From Daphnia pulex (Eukaryota > Arthropoda > Branchiopoda > Diplostraca > Daphniidae), in contig NC_060021.1 of NCBI RefSeq assembly GCF_021134715.1, forward strand, positions 1 to 64,000: a DNA stretch of 64,000 nucleotides, written 5' to 3'. Shown piece after piece: positions 25,520 to 34,739 of the stretch (its first letter is position 1; each line of letters opens with the position of its first letter). The notes under the pieces were generated by a model. That model searched no databases. It had not been told where the DNA came from and saw only the letters and a program-made list of their open reading frames with translations. Position numbers and translations under genes: made by a program.

Positions 25520-26138
25520 AGTCGAAAAAGATTCAGAAGATGAAAACCATATTAACAACTAGACTGTTGGACTAGAGCCCACTCAACCTGGTTATCACAG
25601 TGGGAAAATGATTAGAAGACTAACCACAAGCTTATAATATAACAAGTAGAAACAGGGCAATGTGATAGAAGAGGGACCAGTTATCACTTGAGAGTTCTGA
25701 AATCAAATTACCAAATCACATTCTTCCACCAATTGTTCTTTTCTGTTTACAGCCAGATGTCTTTGATGTTGCCTTATTGGCCGTTGGCAACACTAAAAGA
25801 AGAGAATACAGACTATATCAGTTAATGATTAATTAAATGGAAATAAAACTTGCTTACCATTATTTGCCATTCTTAAACATTTCCAGAGATTTCTGGCTTC
25901 CGGCCACTCGGTCATCGTCAGATTCCATTAATGATGGGCGCCATATTGCAAATCACATTGCAAGTTGACAGATTTCCTAAGTTTGGAAAATTTGGCAGCT
26001 TTCAAGTTTCAAAAGTAAACAACTTTTTTTATTCGTCTGCTCATCAGTTCACGTTTCCCATCGGCTACGGGAAAAAGGCCAATAGTCAAATTCTCTCTAA
26101 AATAAAAATAAAATTTAAAAAAAAACCAACCCCGTCAA
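25520..26138. other. non-coding stretch
   Basis: No supported gene. Contains only short frames without recognisable products and a poly-A/T-rich end near 26100. Confidence 0.4.
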
Positions 26139-27090
26139 GATGACGTTCATGGAGTCCCACTCGTTCAAATGCGAGAAAGAGACGAAGAGGATGTTCTGCC
26201 AGCGGCCGATCTGGGCCACCAGGGTGTTGAGGTGCATCAGATACTGGAAGTTGGTTAGTTAGCCGCCCGCTTCTGGCCGGCCACCGATTGGCTGTCCGTG
26301 TCCAAGAGTCCCGTGACCGTGGCCAGCATCAGCTGGTAGACCTTGTTAAGAACGTTGGGCGGGAAGGCCGGCAGGTGGTTACGTCCGTCGTTGGAGAAGA
26401 TCTCCATTGCGATGGGCTGGAGGAGGTAGCGGCGCTTGTGGACCTTACGGATGTCCTCGTAGCCCAGCCGGAAGCACTGGTGCACCGACTTGCAGGGGAC
26501 GTAGCTCAGCTGGGAAACCACCCATTCCAGCAGTTGGAAATATTTCTCCTGAAATCCAACCAAAAATTTCATTTTCCAATTTATTTTCGAAATAAAAAAA
26601 AACTTATCGATTTTTACTTGGACTTGAGCTCCTTTCAAATGAAATCCTTTCGGCCAACAGACTCGCCAACAGACTCAAAGTGTTTTGAGACTCGAGTATG
26701 AAATAATTGGTCGGATAAGAGTGGAAAACGGTGGAAACGGCGTCGCAGGATCACCGAGGAGAGTGTCGACGTTGACGATTTGATGAGATACGCTGGGCAA
26801 CACCTGGAACGTCAGCTCAGAATTAAAACAACACGACAAAGTCAAATAAAAAAAAATGAAGAATTTGATATTACCTTTGCCCAGCGGCGAACTGAAAAAG
26901 AGATCCGGTGGAAAAGGCCATGGTTGGTGGACTTGCAGGGGACGTACTGCCCTACAATTCCAGACTTTCCCAGCGAAGGGACCCGGAAAATCAAATGAAT
27001 CAGAGCCTCTTGAGATTCTACGACCGTCGCATTTCGAATTTTAACCCTCAACGATTTTTTGCTTTTGACTGAGCGGCGACTCACTTTGCC
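26139..27090 (-). pseudogene. WDFY3/blue cheese-like BEACH-WD40 fragment, copy 1
   Basis: Minus-strand pieces resemble WDFY3 (Alfy; Drosophila blue cheese), a large PH-BEACH-WD40-FYVE protein of selective autophagy. The clearest part (26255-26520) reads YEDIRKVHKRRYLLQP, then AMEIFSNDGRN and NKVYQ, as in the PH-like domain, and ends SVAGQK before a stop. Directly after comes NFQYLMHLNTL, the BEACH start motif, fused to a WD40-like piece (FSHLNEWDSMNVIL). The stretch that should separate these parts in WDFY3 is missing, and most of BEACH is gone. Upstream pieces at 26842-27084 are out of frame. I read it as a rearranged, dead fragment. It is paired with an ankyrin relic on the other strand, as is copy 2. 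Confidence 0.65.
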
Positions 27091-27152
27091 CGTGTAGTCA
27101 ATATAAAGGGAAAAGTGCGGGAATTCTTCAAGACGGCCAAATCAAATTACTA

Positions 27153-27723
27153 TTGAGTGTTAAAATCCAAGGTAGACGCTTGCGACAAATCAGGAATGAC
27201 TGCCCTTCACAACGCAAGCATCGCATCCAATGCCACCGATGCTGTACACCTGATAGACCACGGCGCCGATTTGAAAAGATTGAACCCAACCGCGGCGACC
27301 ATTCGCCACTTGATTTGGCAGCCCATCACGCAAAGGACAGCAAGATTCTCGAGCTGCTCCTGACAAAAGTGGAGATAGACCAAAACGATTCAAACGAAAT
27401 AACTGCCCTGTACAGCGCAAATAGCCTCTAACGCCGTATCCACTCGCTATCTGATCGAAAGGGGTGCAGACATCAACCATCGTGATATAGGCGGCCGAAC
27501 TCCAGTACACATCGCTGCAGCCTCCGCAAAGACCGTGGATTTCTTCAATATTTTTCTATGTAATGAAAAGGTGGATCTCGGAAGCTGCGACGAACGCAAA
27601 CTAATCGTCCTTACTCATGCAAAGAGTAACCAATTGAGGATGGCAGAGGCAATCGTCAGTCGCATTGAAGAGAAAAACAATGACTTACCTTTCGTGCCAG
27701 ATGCTAATTTAGAAAACCAGTAG
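27153..27723 (+). pseudogene. ankyrin-repeat relic related to the large ankyrin gene
   Basis: Forward frames show decayed ankyrin repeats: GMTALHNASIASNATDAVHL, then a frameshifted stretch with DLAAHHAKDSKILELLL, then QNDSNEITALYSAN ending in a stop, then TVDFFNIFL further on. The last 60 codons end in LPFVPDANLENQ, which resembles LLFVPDADNKPED near the N-terminus of the intact gene at 36438-40664. At least two frame changes and internal stops separate the pieces. It lies immediately downstream of a WDFY3-like fragment on the opposite strand, exactly as the intact ankyrin gene does, so the two loci look like copies of one duplicated segment. A transposon end abuts its 3' side. Confidence 0.75.
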
Positions 27724-27763
27724 AGAAACAACGAGTTGTATGGCGTGGCAGCCAATGGGTTAA
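27724..27763. mobile_element. solo right end of the TTAA-flanked transposon family
   Basis: GGCGTGGCAGCCAATGGG followed by TTAA (27760-27763) matches the right terminus of the element at 24312-24577, and the preceding bases (tagagaaacaacgagttgta) match its inner flank. No left terminus is visible nearby, so the copy is truncated against the ankyrin relic. Confidence 0.75.
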
Positions 27764-27853
27764 CTGTATGTGTGTCACTGAGTCGGAATGAATATAAAGG
27801 TGAAGATTAGAATAAACAGAAAATCTATTGCATTTTAGCTATAAATACAAGAG

Positions 27854-28626
27854 TTAATTTCCAGGCTTAGTTTCTTGCCACAATTTTTGAAATTCAGCAC
27901 AAAAAGGTTCAACGGTCCAGGGATCATTAGTGATTATGACAGATTCGTTGTTACCAGTGACAGCTTGTGAAGTCCAGTTGAAGGACCCGGAGCAAAGCAG
28001 CTCATCGTCAATAATAAAAAACTTGTGGTGCATTAGAAATGGGGGTTTGTTGGTATGTACCCGGATCCCTGTTTGATAAGTGGAAAATAAGCATGCTTCC
28101 TAAAATTTGTATAAAGTCCTTTACCATCTTTCATAAAACGGTGATTCTGGGATCCGAAAGCTATCTCCATGCTCTGGTCTGTAATCACTCTGACTCTGAC
28201 TCCAACTTTGTGACGTTGCAACACAACATCTGCAATCTCAAAACAAGAGATGCAATAAACAGCAATGTCGATAGATTTCCTTGCTGACTTGATGTGGGAA
28301 AGTAGTTGCCTGCATTGCAAAAAGTGATAAAATAAAGGTTCTTCTACAGTCATTGACCAACACACAAAAAACTCATATATGTCCAACCTGAAGCCAGTTG
28401 TTGTGTGGCTGAAATCGCAGCGAATCCTAGAACAGCCTTCGACTGAATCGAAAAAGTCTTTACAGGCAATTTGTTTATCAGGAAAGAAAATCACTTGTCT
28501 AATCACTCGCTTTGAATTTTTTCGCTGCAGGTAATTCAAGCCTTGCCGAGTGCATTCTACCAACACAATTCCTACTACGACTAGACCAAGTTTGGGGATA
28601 AAACCAGAGATTTCTACCGAATTCAT
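27854..28626 (-). CDS. PLD6: mitochondrial cardiolipin hydrolase / zucchini endonuclease
   Basis: Phospholipase D family protein. The family member Zucchini/PLD6 sits on the mitochondrial outer membrane, cuts piRNA precursors as a dimer and has also been described to hydrolyse cardiolipin. Exons by GT-AG sites: 28626-28388, 28309-28125, 28068-27854, giving 213 codons in frame (212 residues, near family length). The N-terminus has a hydrophobic anchor (GLVVVGIVLVECT), then a CCCH zinc-finger pattern (C-x9-C-x4-C-x3-H in CKDFFDSVEGCSRIRCDFSH). The middle reads SARKSIDIAVYCIS. The catalytic HKD motif is HHKFFIIDD followed by GSFNWTSQA. The second intron (28124-28069) falls just before it, which splits the motif off in a simple frame translation. 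ATG at 28626 starts just before the anchor. It lies between dead gene fragments but looks intact. Confidence 0.9.
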
Positions 28627-28916
28627 TTCGTTTATCGACTTTTCTTAAACGAGTTTTGTTGTAAGCCAACTTACTTAACAAGTTTCGACTAGGAAATAAA
28701 TTAATAACAACGTAAACGTGTGAAGAACGAAGATGGGATTTGAAAGGGAAGGGAAAATAAATCAACGTTGCCGGGTTATTAAAAACAGTTTTCAAAGTTT
28801 CGGAAAGAATAAAACATTTTAGAAACGCGTCTGGGAAATGTATTTTCAATTTTCATAGCTTCTACACATGAAAAAAATAAAGAAAAAAAAAAACGAATAA
28901 AAATCCCAACAGAATC

Positions 28917-31015
28917 TCAATCAATCACCTTGAGATGACCTTTATTGGTTCCCAATACAAATCCCTGCCCAGCAGTAGGAAATTTAGGAATCCAGCGAAT
29001 GCAATTGAGACTTGTCAATCCAACGTCAGTCGTTTGACTTAAATCACGTACGTGGAGCAAACTGCCTTGTGGCGGTGGAATGCTCTGCTTCTTTTCTAAC
29101 AGCGGATGCATTTGGTCAGCCGGAAGGTCGCCGACACTATTTTGGCCAGCAGCAGTTGCAGCATTAGCAGCCGTAGTTGACGGATTGTTTCTCTGAGCTT
29201 GAAAGACATTGGTAGGAATCTGATACACCTGGGCCCAGAGTGTTGGAAGAGCATGATCACGACTGGCCACAGACAGGGCGCGGGAACTTGCCAAGCCCAG
29301 CAGAAGATGGCGACAAGTTGGTGAAATGCTGACGGACACGACAAACTGGTCGACATTGACTTGTGCAAGGCACAAACCTAACCGAGATGGTTCTAAACTA
29401 TGCAGACCTGGTAAAAAATGCAAAAAAATATAATCAATTCAATTCAATAATAATCAATTAAAATTCTGTTTTGTTAGTACTAATGCTACTAATGCTCCAG
29501 TGAGTGAAGTGCAAGGGACGAGCGTAACGAGGAACCGGCCGTCAGCTGAAACATCGACACTGGCGTCATTGTGGATTTTACTTTCGGGAACGACAATGTT
29601 GGCGTAGAGGATCGCGGATGTCGGGAATGCATCCGTCTTTGGCGCAGAAATTCCAGGCCTGGATGCGGTACGTCAGATGGGCGCTGAGTGACACTTGTGA
29701 TTCCGCATTCCGGCGGAGAGTCCAGCGCTGCTGCCCTGGTCCTTGTTCGGCTCCCCCGAAAGCAATTCCGGCAGCTCCAGCGCCTCCTCTCATGACAGGT
29801 CCGACACGCGGGAAAACCCTCCAAGGTGGCGGGACATTTCGGGGTCTGCCAATAGTCGGCGAAGTGGGGCCTTCCTCTACCGCAGCCACGAATCCTTCGT
29901 CTCTCATCGCGTTGGAGAAACGGGAAACGTAAGGGAATGACTGGGGAATGGCTGAAGTTCCAGGTCTGGGTGGAATTCCTGGAAATGGTCTGGACTGACT
30001 GCTTCCGGCTACCGATGTTGTCGTCGTTGCTGTTGGTGGTTGCGGAGTAGGAGCTGGAGTCGCATCGACCGAATCAGATGAATTGATTCCGTGTTGGGAA
30101 AAGAAACTGGTGAGACTTTCCACCATGGTCGAAAGCCAAAGACGATAACGAGTTCGTTCTTGGTCGTTGTTATCGCCTCCGCTATCCGGCGCTCCTGGAT
30201 GTTGAGAGCTGGGAGCCCATATTGTTTAGCTGCACATTAACTACCTGAGACAAATACTCTCTCCACAAAAGCCTGTCAAATATAATTGGCAGGTTAAAAA
30301 CTGCTGTCCGAATGAGTCGATTAACATTCGTTTACCTCATTCGCTGCTCTACACCTCGGGGTGAACGAATGGGACTCGACTGTCGCCAACGATTCGCTGC
30401 CGTTGCGGCGGACTCGGCCGTCACATCTGAAAGAGTGGGCCAGTAAATTAAAAACATGAACATTAACAGTCAAATTAATGATAAAATGAGAAATGTTCGT
30501 CCCAACAGAACGAATTTTACCAGTGTCTGTATCGGAACTGTCTTCATCTTCTACAAGGCGAAATGGGCGATAACGTGGCGGAAATCCAATGTCTAGGCTA
30601 CTATCCATCCGCCTGGGCGGATGAAAAGGATCCAAGCTGCCACCCGAGGATAATCTGTTTCGAATAAAAGTGAAAATATTTCACTTGTCAGGAAGTCATA
30701 AAACAAAACAAAATTTACCTGGACTCGAAAGAACGAGCTCTTTCAAAGGCATCTCTTCTGGCTCGCCAATGGCGGATGCTGTGAAGTACTTTAAGAGGCC
30801 CACGGCCCGCCACGGGATGATACGCTGCTAACACTAAAACTGACCGTGGACGCACCACCACCGTCGATCAAACTTTCTCCAGCGGCCGTAGAACTATCGG
30901 TAGTTGTGCCAATGCCGTTGGCTACAGCAGCTTCGTTCAGCTGGGCCAATATGCCCATTGTCTGACGCTGAAGTCGGAAATGCGACTCTAGACGCTCCAT
31001 CAAAGGATGAAGTGA
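28917..31015 (-). pseudogene. AMBRA1: AMBRA1-like fragment with frameshifts
   Basis: Partial copy of AMBRA1, a Beclin-1-binding WD40 protein and CRL4 adaptor of autophagy. Minus-strand exon pieces: about 31015-30720 (LHPLMERLESHFRLQRQT, then in another frame SIRHWRARRDAFERARSFE), 30650-30522 (PPRYRPFRLVEDEDSSDTDT), 30437-30330, about 30210-29480 (TYRIQAWNF, IPDIRDP, then SKIHNDASVDVSADGRFLV) and 29410-28917 (VSISPTCRHLLLGLASSRAL; FVLGTNKGHL). Conserved C-terminal WD40 parts of AMBRA1 are plain. Two frame changes are visible, near 30850 and near 29608, where IPDIRDP and ANIVVPESK lie in different frames with no room for an intron. The N-terminal WD40 block and the C-terminal tail are absent from the flanks. 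I judge it a truncated pseudogene; assembly indels in a live gene are the alternative. Confidence 0.75.
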
Positions 31016-31089
31016 CTGAAAAAATAATGTCAAAAATAACAAATCAATCCACGACAATTTCATTATAATCTCAAAATGTTACCTGATCG

Positions 31090-31540
31090 TCGGAAAATGG
31101 CTGTCAAACAATATTTGGTCAGACGGTATCCAAAGTTTCACGGCATCTGAGTGGAGTCTGAAGTAAATTTGAATTCTTAAAATATAACCTGAACGAGCTT
31201 AACAGCTACGCGACTTACCTCGTTACACACTTGCATGGGCTAGACAACATGCACACGATTACATTAACGACTTCACGGGTCCCTTTAACCTCATTTATCA
31301 TTTCGTTATCGGTTTTAAGGTAACAGCCTCGTCAACTTTTGAAACGTTCCTAAATGAAACAGAGCTACCGACAGTACACAGCAAGCAGATCTTGAAATAT
31401 TACCTTAGCATTTAAAGAATTCTATTCTGCACCATGAAAGACCTGTGGAGATTCAGGAACAACAGATGGGTCCAACTAAACTTTAAAAAGTATAGCGCCG
31501 ACAAATGACTGAAACTGTTGAGATTAAATTGTAGTAAAAA
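31090..31540. other. non-coding stretch between AMBRA1 fragment and snoRNA host
   Basis: No supported feature. A TTATCA/ACGAAATGATAAA-type inverted stretch near 31290 is too weak to call. Confidence 0.35.
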
Positions 31541-31732
31541 GTAACAGGAAGATCACGAAAATAGACTTTATTGGTAGTAACCTACACAAACAGTTTAAAT
31601 GTCTTGGCTTTCATTTTACAGATCCACACATAGTTAAGATCGACATCCAGTCACAAATCCAGCAACCTGTAGAAATAAAACAAATAGTGAACAAAATGTC
31701 TATGGTGGAGAAAAATGTAGGATAACTTTGAA

Positions 31733-31803
31733 AATTCAGTATTAAAAAGCTCGTAATTTGGTAGTCAACATCATGATCTGCCAAATGTTAGTTCATCATT
31801 AAC
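31733..31803 (-). ncRNA. C/D-box snoRNA, U36/snR47-like, copy 1
   Basis: On the minus strand a C box ATGATGA (31799-31793) and a D box CTGA (31739-31736) lie about 57 nt apart. The bases just upstream of the D box, TTACGAGCTTTTTAATA, are complementary over about 12-15 nt to the conserved 18S rRNA stretch TTAAAAAGCTCGTA. By the D+5 rule the target is the first A of that AAAAA run, the site methylated by yeast snR47 (18S A619) and human SNORD36 (A668); those numbers are from memory. A possible C' box (ATGATGT) lies in the middle. It sits inside an intron of the host gene. Confidence 0.8.
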
Positions 31804-31965
31804 CCAAAACTAAACAGTAAAGAGATAAGTAGTCACCTTATGCATTTTAAGGTGATCTTTTATACTGGTGCCAATCAGCAAATAACTCGCTGAAGTTACC
31901 TAAAAATAAAAGCACAAACCATTAATCCTACATCATAAGTTAGGTATAAATAGATGCCAATTTAG

Positions 31966-32036
31966 GAGTCAGTATTAAAAAGCTCGTAATTTGGTAGTCA
32001 ACATTGCGATCTGCCAATAATTTGTTCATCACAAGC
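31966..32036 (-). ncRNA. C/D-box snoRNA, U36/snR47-like, copy 2
   Basis: Paralogue of the snoRNA at 31733-31803, 233 bp away in the previous intron. C box GTGATGA (32032-32026) and D box CTGA (31972-31969), with the same guide TTACGAGCTTTTTAATA directly upstream of the D box. The guide and the adjoining ttgactaccaaa are unchanged between the copies while the 5' half differs (atcatgatg versus atcgcaatg), as expected if only the guide is under selection. Confidence 0.8.
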
Positions 32037-32239
32037 ATAACATTTAATCAACAATGAATTCTTTTTACCTGGTTTACACACCCGATTTTAATTGATACCA
32101 GCGATGACACTTGTAACTAGAAGAGACTTTACCTAGAAAAGAAAGAGCAATTAAATAAAGAATACAGGTGGAATTGATATTAACACTTACAAATTCAGGA
32201 TTCCAATCCATTGTTGCTCATTTTGTGGATTAGGCATCT

Positions 32240-32885
32240 ATAGAAATTCAATACAAATTTAGAACAATCTCTAGAGACAAAAGCGAAAGCATGCAGAAGT
32301 AAATGTGTTCTAATTGGCAAGTGTTCAGTAGACAAATAAGTCAACAAGGTTGTTCAGTATAGCGTATAATAAAGCATCACGAGTCGTGATGCTTTATTCA
32401 CGACACTAGCAAAGAAACAAGTCAATAGAATCAATTCAAGTTTAACTAAATTACCATAATTTCAATTAAGAGGGGTCTACAGCAAAAGAGTCAGTCAGAT
32501 TCGGAGATTCCATATTTTACTCTAAAATCTTGAAAGCATGCTCAGTCTCAGTGAGTAAACTCCTTCCTGGCATGCTTGACAGAAAGAACTCAAAAGACTT
32601 CTGCTTATAAATGTCTTTCAAGTCCAGCCAATACTGACCAAGAGTCGGTCGCTCCCTAAACACAAATGATAAAAACACCAGAAAAATTATTTCAGATACT
32701 TTGCGTTATTCTTTTTACTTTAATTAAACTAAAACATAACTTCTCCATCAAATATATTTTTTAATTAAAAATTAAATCAAAATTGTAATAAATTAAATGT
32801 GTTCCCGCAAATTGGATTCTGCATTTTAGCAGAATTTTATCTGTATAGTCTGCTACAATGTTTTGAATAATAATGAAATAGATGT
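32240..32885. other. stretch holding a bidirectional poly(A)-signal palindrome
   Basis: 32368-32398 is a perfect 15-bp inverted repeat around a single G: AATAAAGCATCACGA-g-TCGTGATGCTTTATT. It places an AATAAA on each strand. The rest (32400-32885) is AT-rich without a recognised gene and precedes the THAP locus. Confidence 0.6.
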
Positions 32886-32889
32886 CAAA

Positions 32890-33719
32890 ATGCCTTCGTG
32901 TTGCGTTGCTTACTGTCAAAGTGATTGTAGATGTAAATCCAGCCTTGTTTCATTCTTTGGACTACCTCAGGTCCAGTCTTTATTTGAAGAATGGAAAAGG
33001 GTTATCCCCACCAAAAGAAAAGCTCTCAATCTAAAGTCACCGGTCTGAGTGGTCTCCTGTCAACTCCACTTCCAAGAAAAATGTTTTAAGAAAACCAACA
33101 GGGAACACGGTCCTAGGCGTTTGAAGGCTGGTTCCATTCCAATATTGAGCCTTATACGTAAGCAACGTGTGGATCTAACAAGTTGCGGGAAAATAATAAT
33201 TTGTCTTTTACATTGCAGCTGAATCAAATCATTCCCATCAGGACAATGAAAATCAAGCGAGCTTGTCGATGGTCTTCTCAGTACCTGATGGATTGACTGT
33301 ATTAAAGCAGACAAAAACTGTGCATGGATCGGCTGATACTGCTTTGGGAATCTTGGTGATCTGTAAAACAAGTGAATGACCAACGAATGAAACTCCAAGG
33401 AACTTGGAGAACCGACTTGTAAGTCAAACATTTACTTCACTTGATTATGATGACTACTAACAATTCATTTTTATGTTTGAAGTTAGTTGCTGCAGTCAAA
33501 CAAAAAACAGAGAATGACCTTCTTAAAAGTGACTGTTCAAAATTTAATAAAACGCTGAGGACAACTCTGCAGCCGCATCTTGACAAGACCAAGCAAAGTC
33601 CAGCTAATGTTTTCAAAAACCAATATTTGCCAAGGGAGGCTCTACTCGCTAAATTGACGGGACCTCCAGAAACAAAACCGGACGTTGGAATTGGCACTGA
33701 AACGTCAAGAAGAGCCTGA
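32890..33719 (+). pseudogene. THAP-domain gene, probably disabled
   Basis: The start MPSCCVAYCQ followed by VSFFGLP and EEWKRVIP matches a THAP zinc finger, a C2CH DNA-binding domain shared by transcription regulators and P-element-type transposases. In the same frame, but after a TGA at 33046-33048, the domain goes on with CQLHFQEKCF and RRLKAGSIP, the expected second half (C..HF and the basic/AVP-like end). So the domain is split by one in-frame stop. Further exons may follow at about 33217-33363 (after a ttgcag acceptor) and 33482-33719 (KTENDLLKSDCSKF, PREALLAKLTGPPE). No transposase core is visible. A TGA-to-TGG error or a real nonsense change would both fit. Confidence 0.6.
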
Positions 33720-33724
33720 AATGG

Positions 33725-34735
33725 CTATGGTAATTTCACCGTCTAAAGATGCACAATTTGGACATTTTTTATTTTGTAAAATTCTAGACGGATGTTATGG
33801 AAGTGGAAAGTTTCCAACCGATCGATGACGACGAAGAAATCACAGCTAGGAAAGGCCATCACCTGAAAATAAGAAGCGGAAATACTCGAGAAAGAATTCG
33901 GATTAATTTGGTTTTCACCCAACTGTTGATTTTGCCGCTCGTTACATTTTTGTTATTAGTTTAGTTGTCTGAAACTAATTTTACACAAAGAAATTTTAAA
34001 TTTTGTTTAATAAATCGTTTTTAAAATACCATTTACATATTTACCTTTGAAATCGTTGTGTAGAAATAACGCGGCCATTCCCGTAGAAAAAGTTTAGCTT
34101 ACATTTCACATTTCCCGGTATAATATTCATTCAATATAATTTGCATCAGCTACACGCATGAGAAGTATATTATTATTATTACACAGCAGTAGATCTAGTA
34201 CATCAACATTTTCAAATGAGTGGCAAGTTATGGATTTTAAAAAGTGTACCACATATAGTTATATAGGAAACAGTTGTTTTGTGCTCACGAATGGTATCAG
34301 CATGTTTGTTGACCATCTTGGGCTGCTATTGAGATTCAATCGTACTATTGCTGGGCTTCGTGCTACTGCCGGCCGAGCTCTAGTTGTTGCAGTTGCTGGC
34401 TGCTGAGACTGTCCCGTTGTTTGTTGCTGATTGACGACGACACATCGATGGAAATGGTAAACGACACTGGGCAGGGATCGTTCCAGACTGTTCACTGGGC
34501 TCTGCTGCTGCTGCTGGACCTGGTGGTACAGCAGCAGACTGCCACGGTTCTTGCTGTTGGCCTTTCTTGATGTTGTCGTATAATAATCGTCCACTTTATT
34601 ATTATCCGGCAGCAGTTGCTGAAGGTGTGGCTGCTCTTCAGACAACGGCAGCGAATCCCTTAGAGCCAATCGGGTCCTTAATTTGTGAGATGATCCAATC
34701 GACAAACAAACCTAAAGAATAAAAATTGCCGGAGC
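33725..34735. other. unassigned stretch with one Gln-rich open frame on the minus strand
   Basis: Minus strand 34705-34259 is open for about 148 codons and is preceded by an acceptor (ttattctttag). It encodes RLALRDSLPLS, a Gln run (QVQQQQQ) and no known domain; no ATG starts it. It could be an exon belonging to the WDFY3-like region upstream or chance. Not recognised. Confidence 0.3.
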
Positions 34736-34739
34736 AAAT

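Larger units (their letters stand above)
31545..32237 (-). ncRNA. non-coding snoRNA host gene (3' exons)
   Basis: Four short exons on the minus strand with consensus splice sites: 32237-32191, 32132-32069, 31899-31837 and a last exon from 31666 to about 31545 with AATAAA at 31572-31567. Joined, they carry no reading frame of note (the first ATG runs 15 codons or fewer). Two successive introns (32068-31900 and 31836-31667) each contain one C/D-box snoRNA. Short non-conserved exons with snoRNAs in the introns are the hallmark of UHG/GAS5-like host genes. The promoter and first exon, probably upstream of 32237, are not identified. Confidence 0.7.

Noticed and set aside
26288-26701. Plus-strand 137-codon frame over the WDFY3 fragment
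   Set aside because: Shadow of the minus-strand BEACH-family piece; the minus-strand translation carries the recognisable motifs.
29618-29932. Plus-strand 104-codon frame
   Set aside because: Antisense shadow of the AMBRA1 exon; low-complexity composition.
32341-32400. Rho-independent terminator
   Set aside because: The palindrome resembles one, but the context is a spliced eukaryotic genome; it is reported as a palindrome only.
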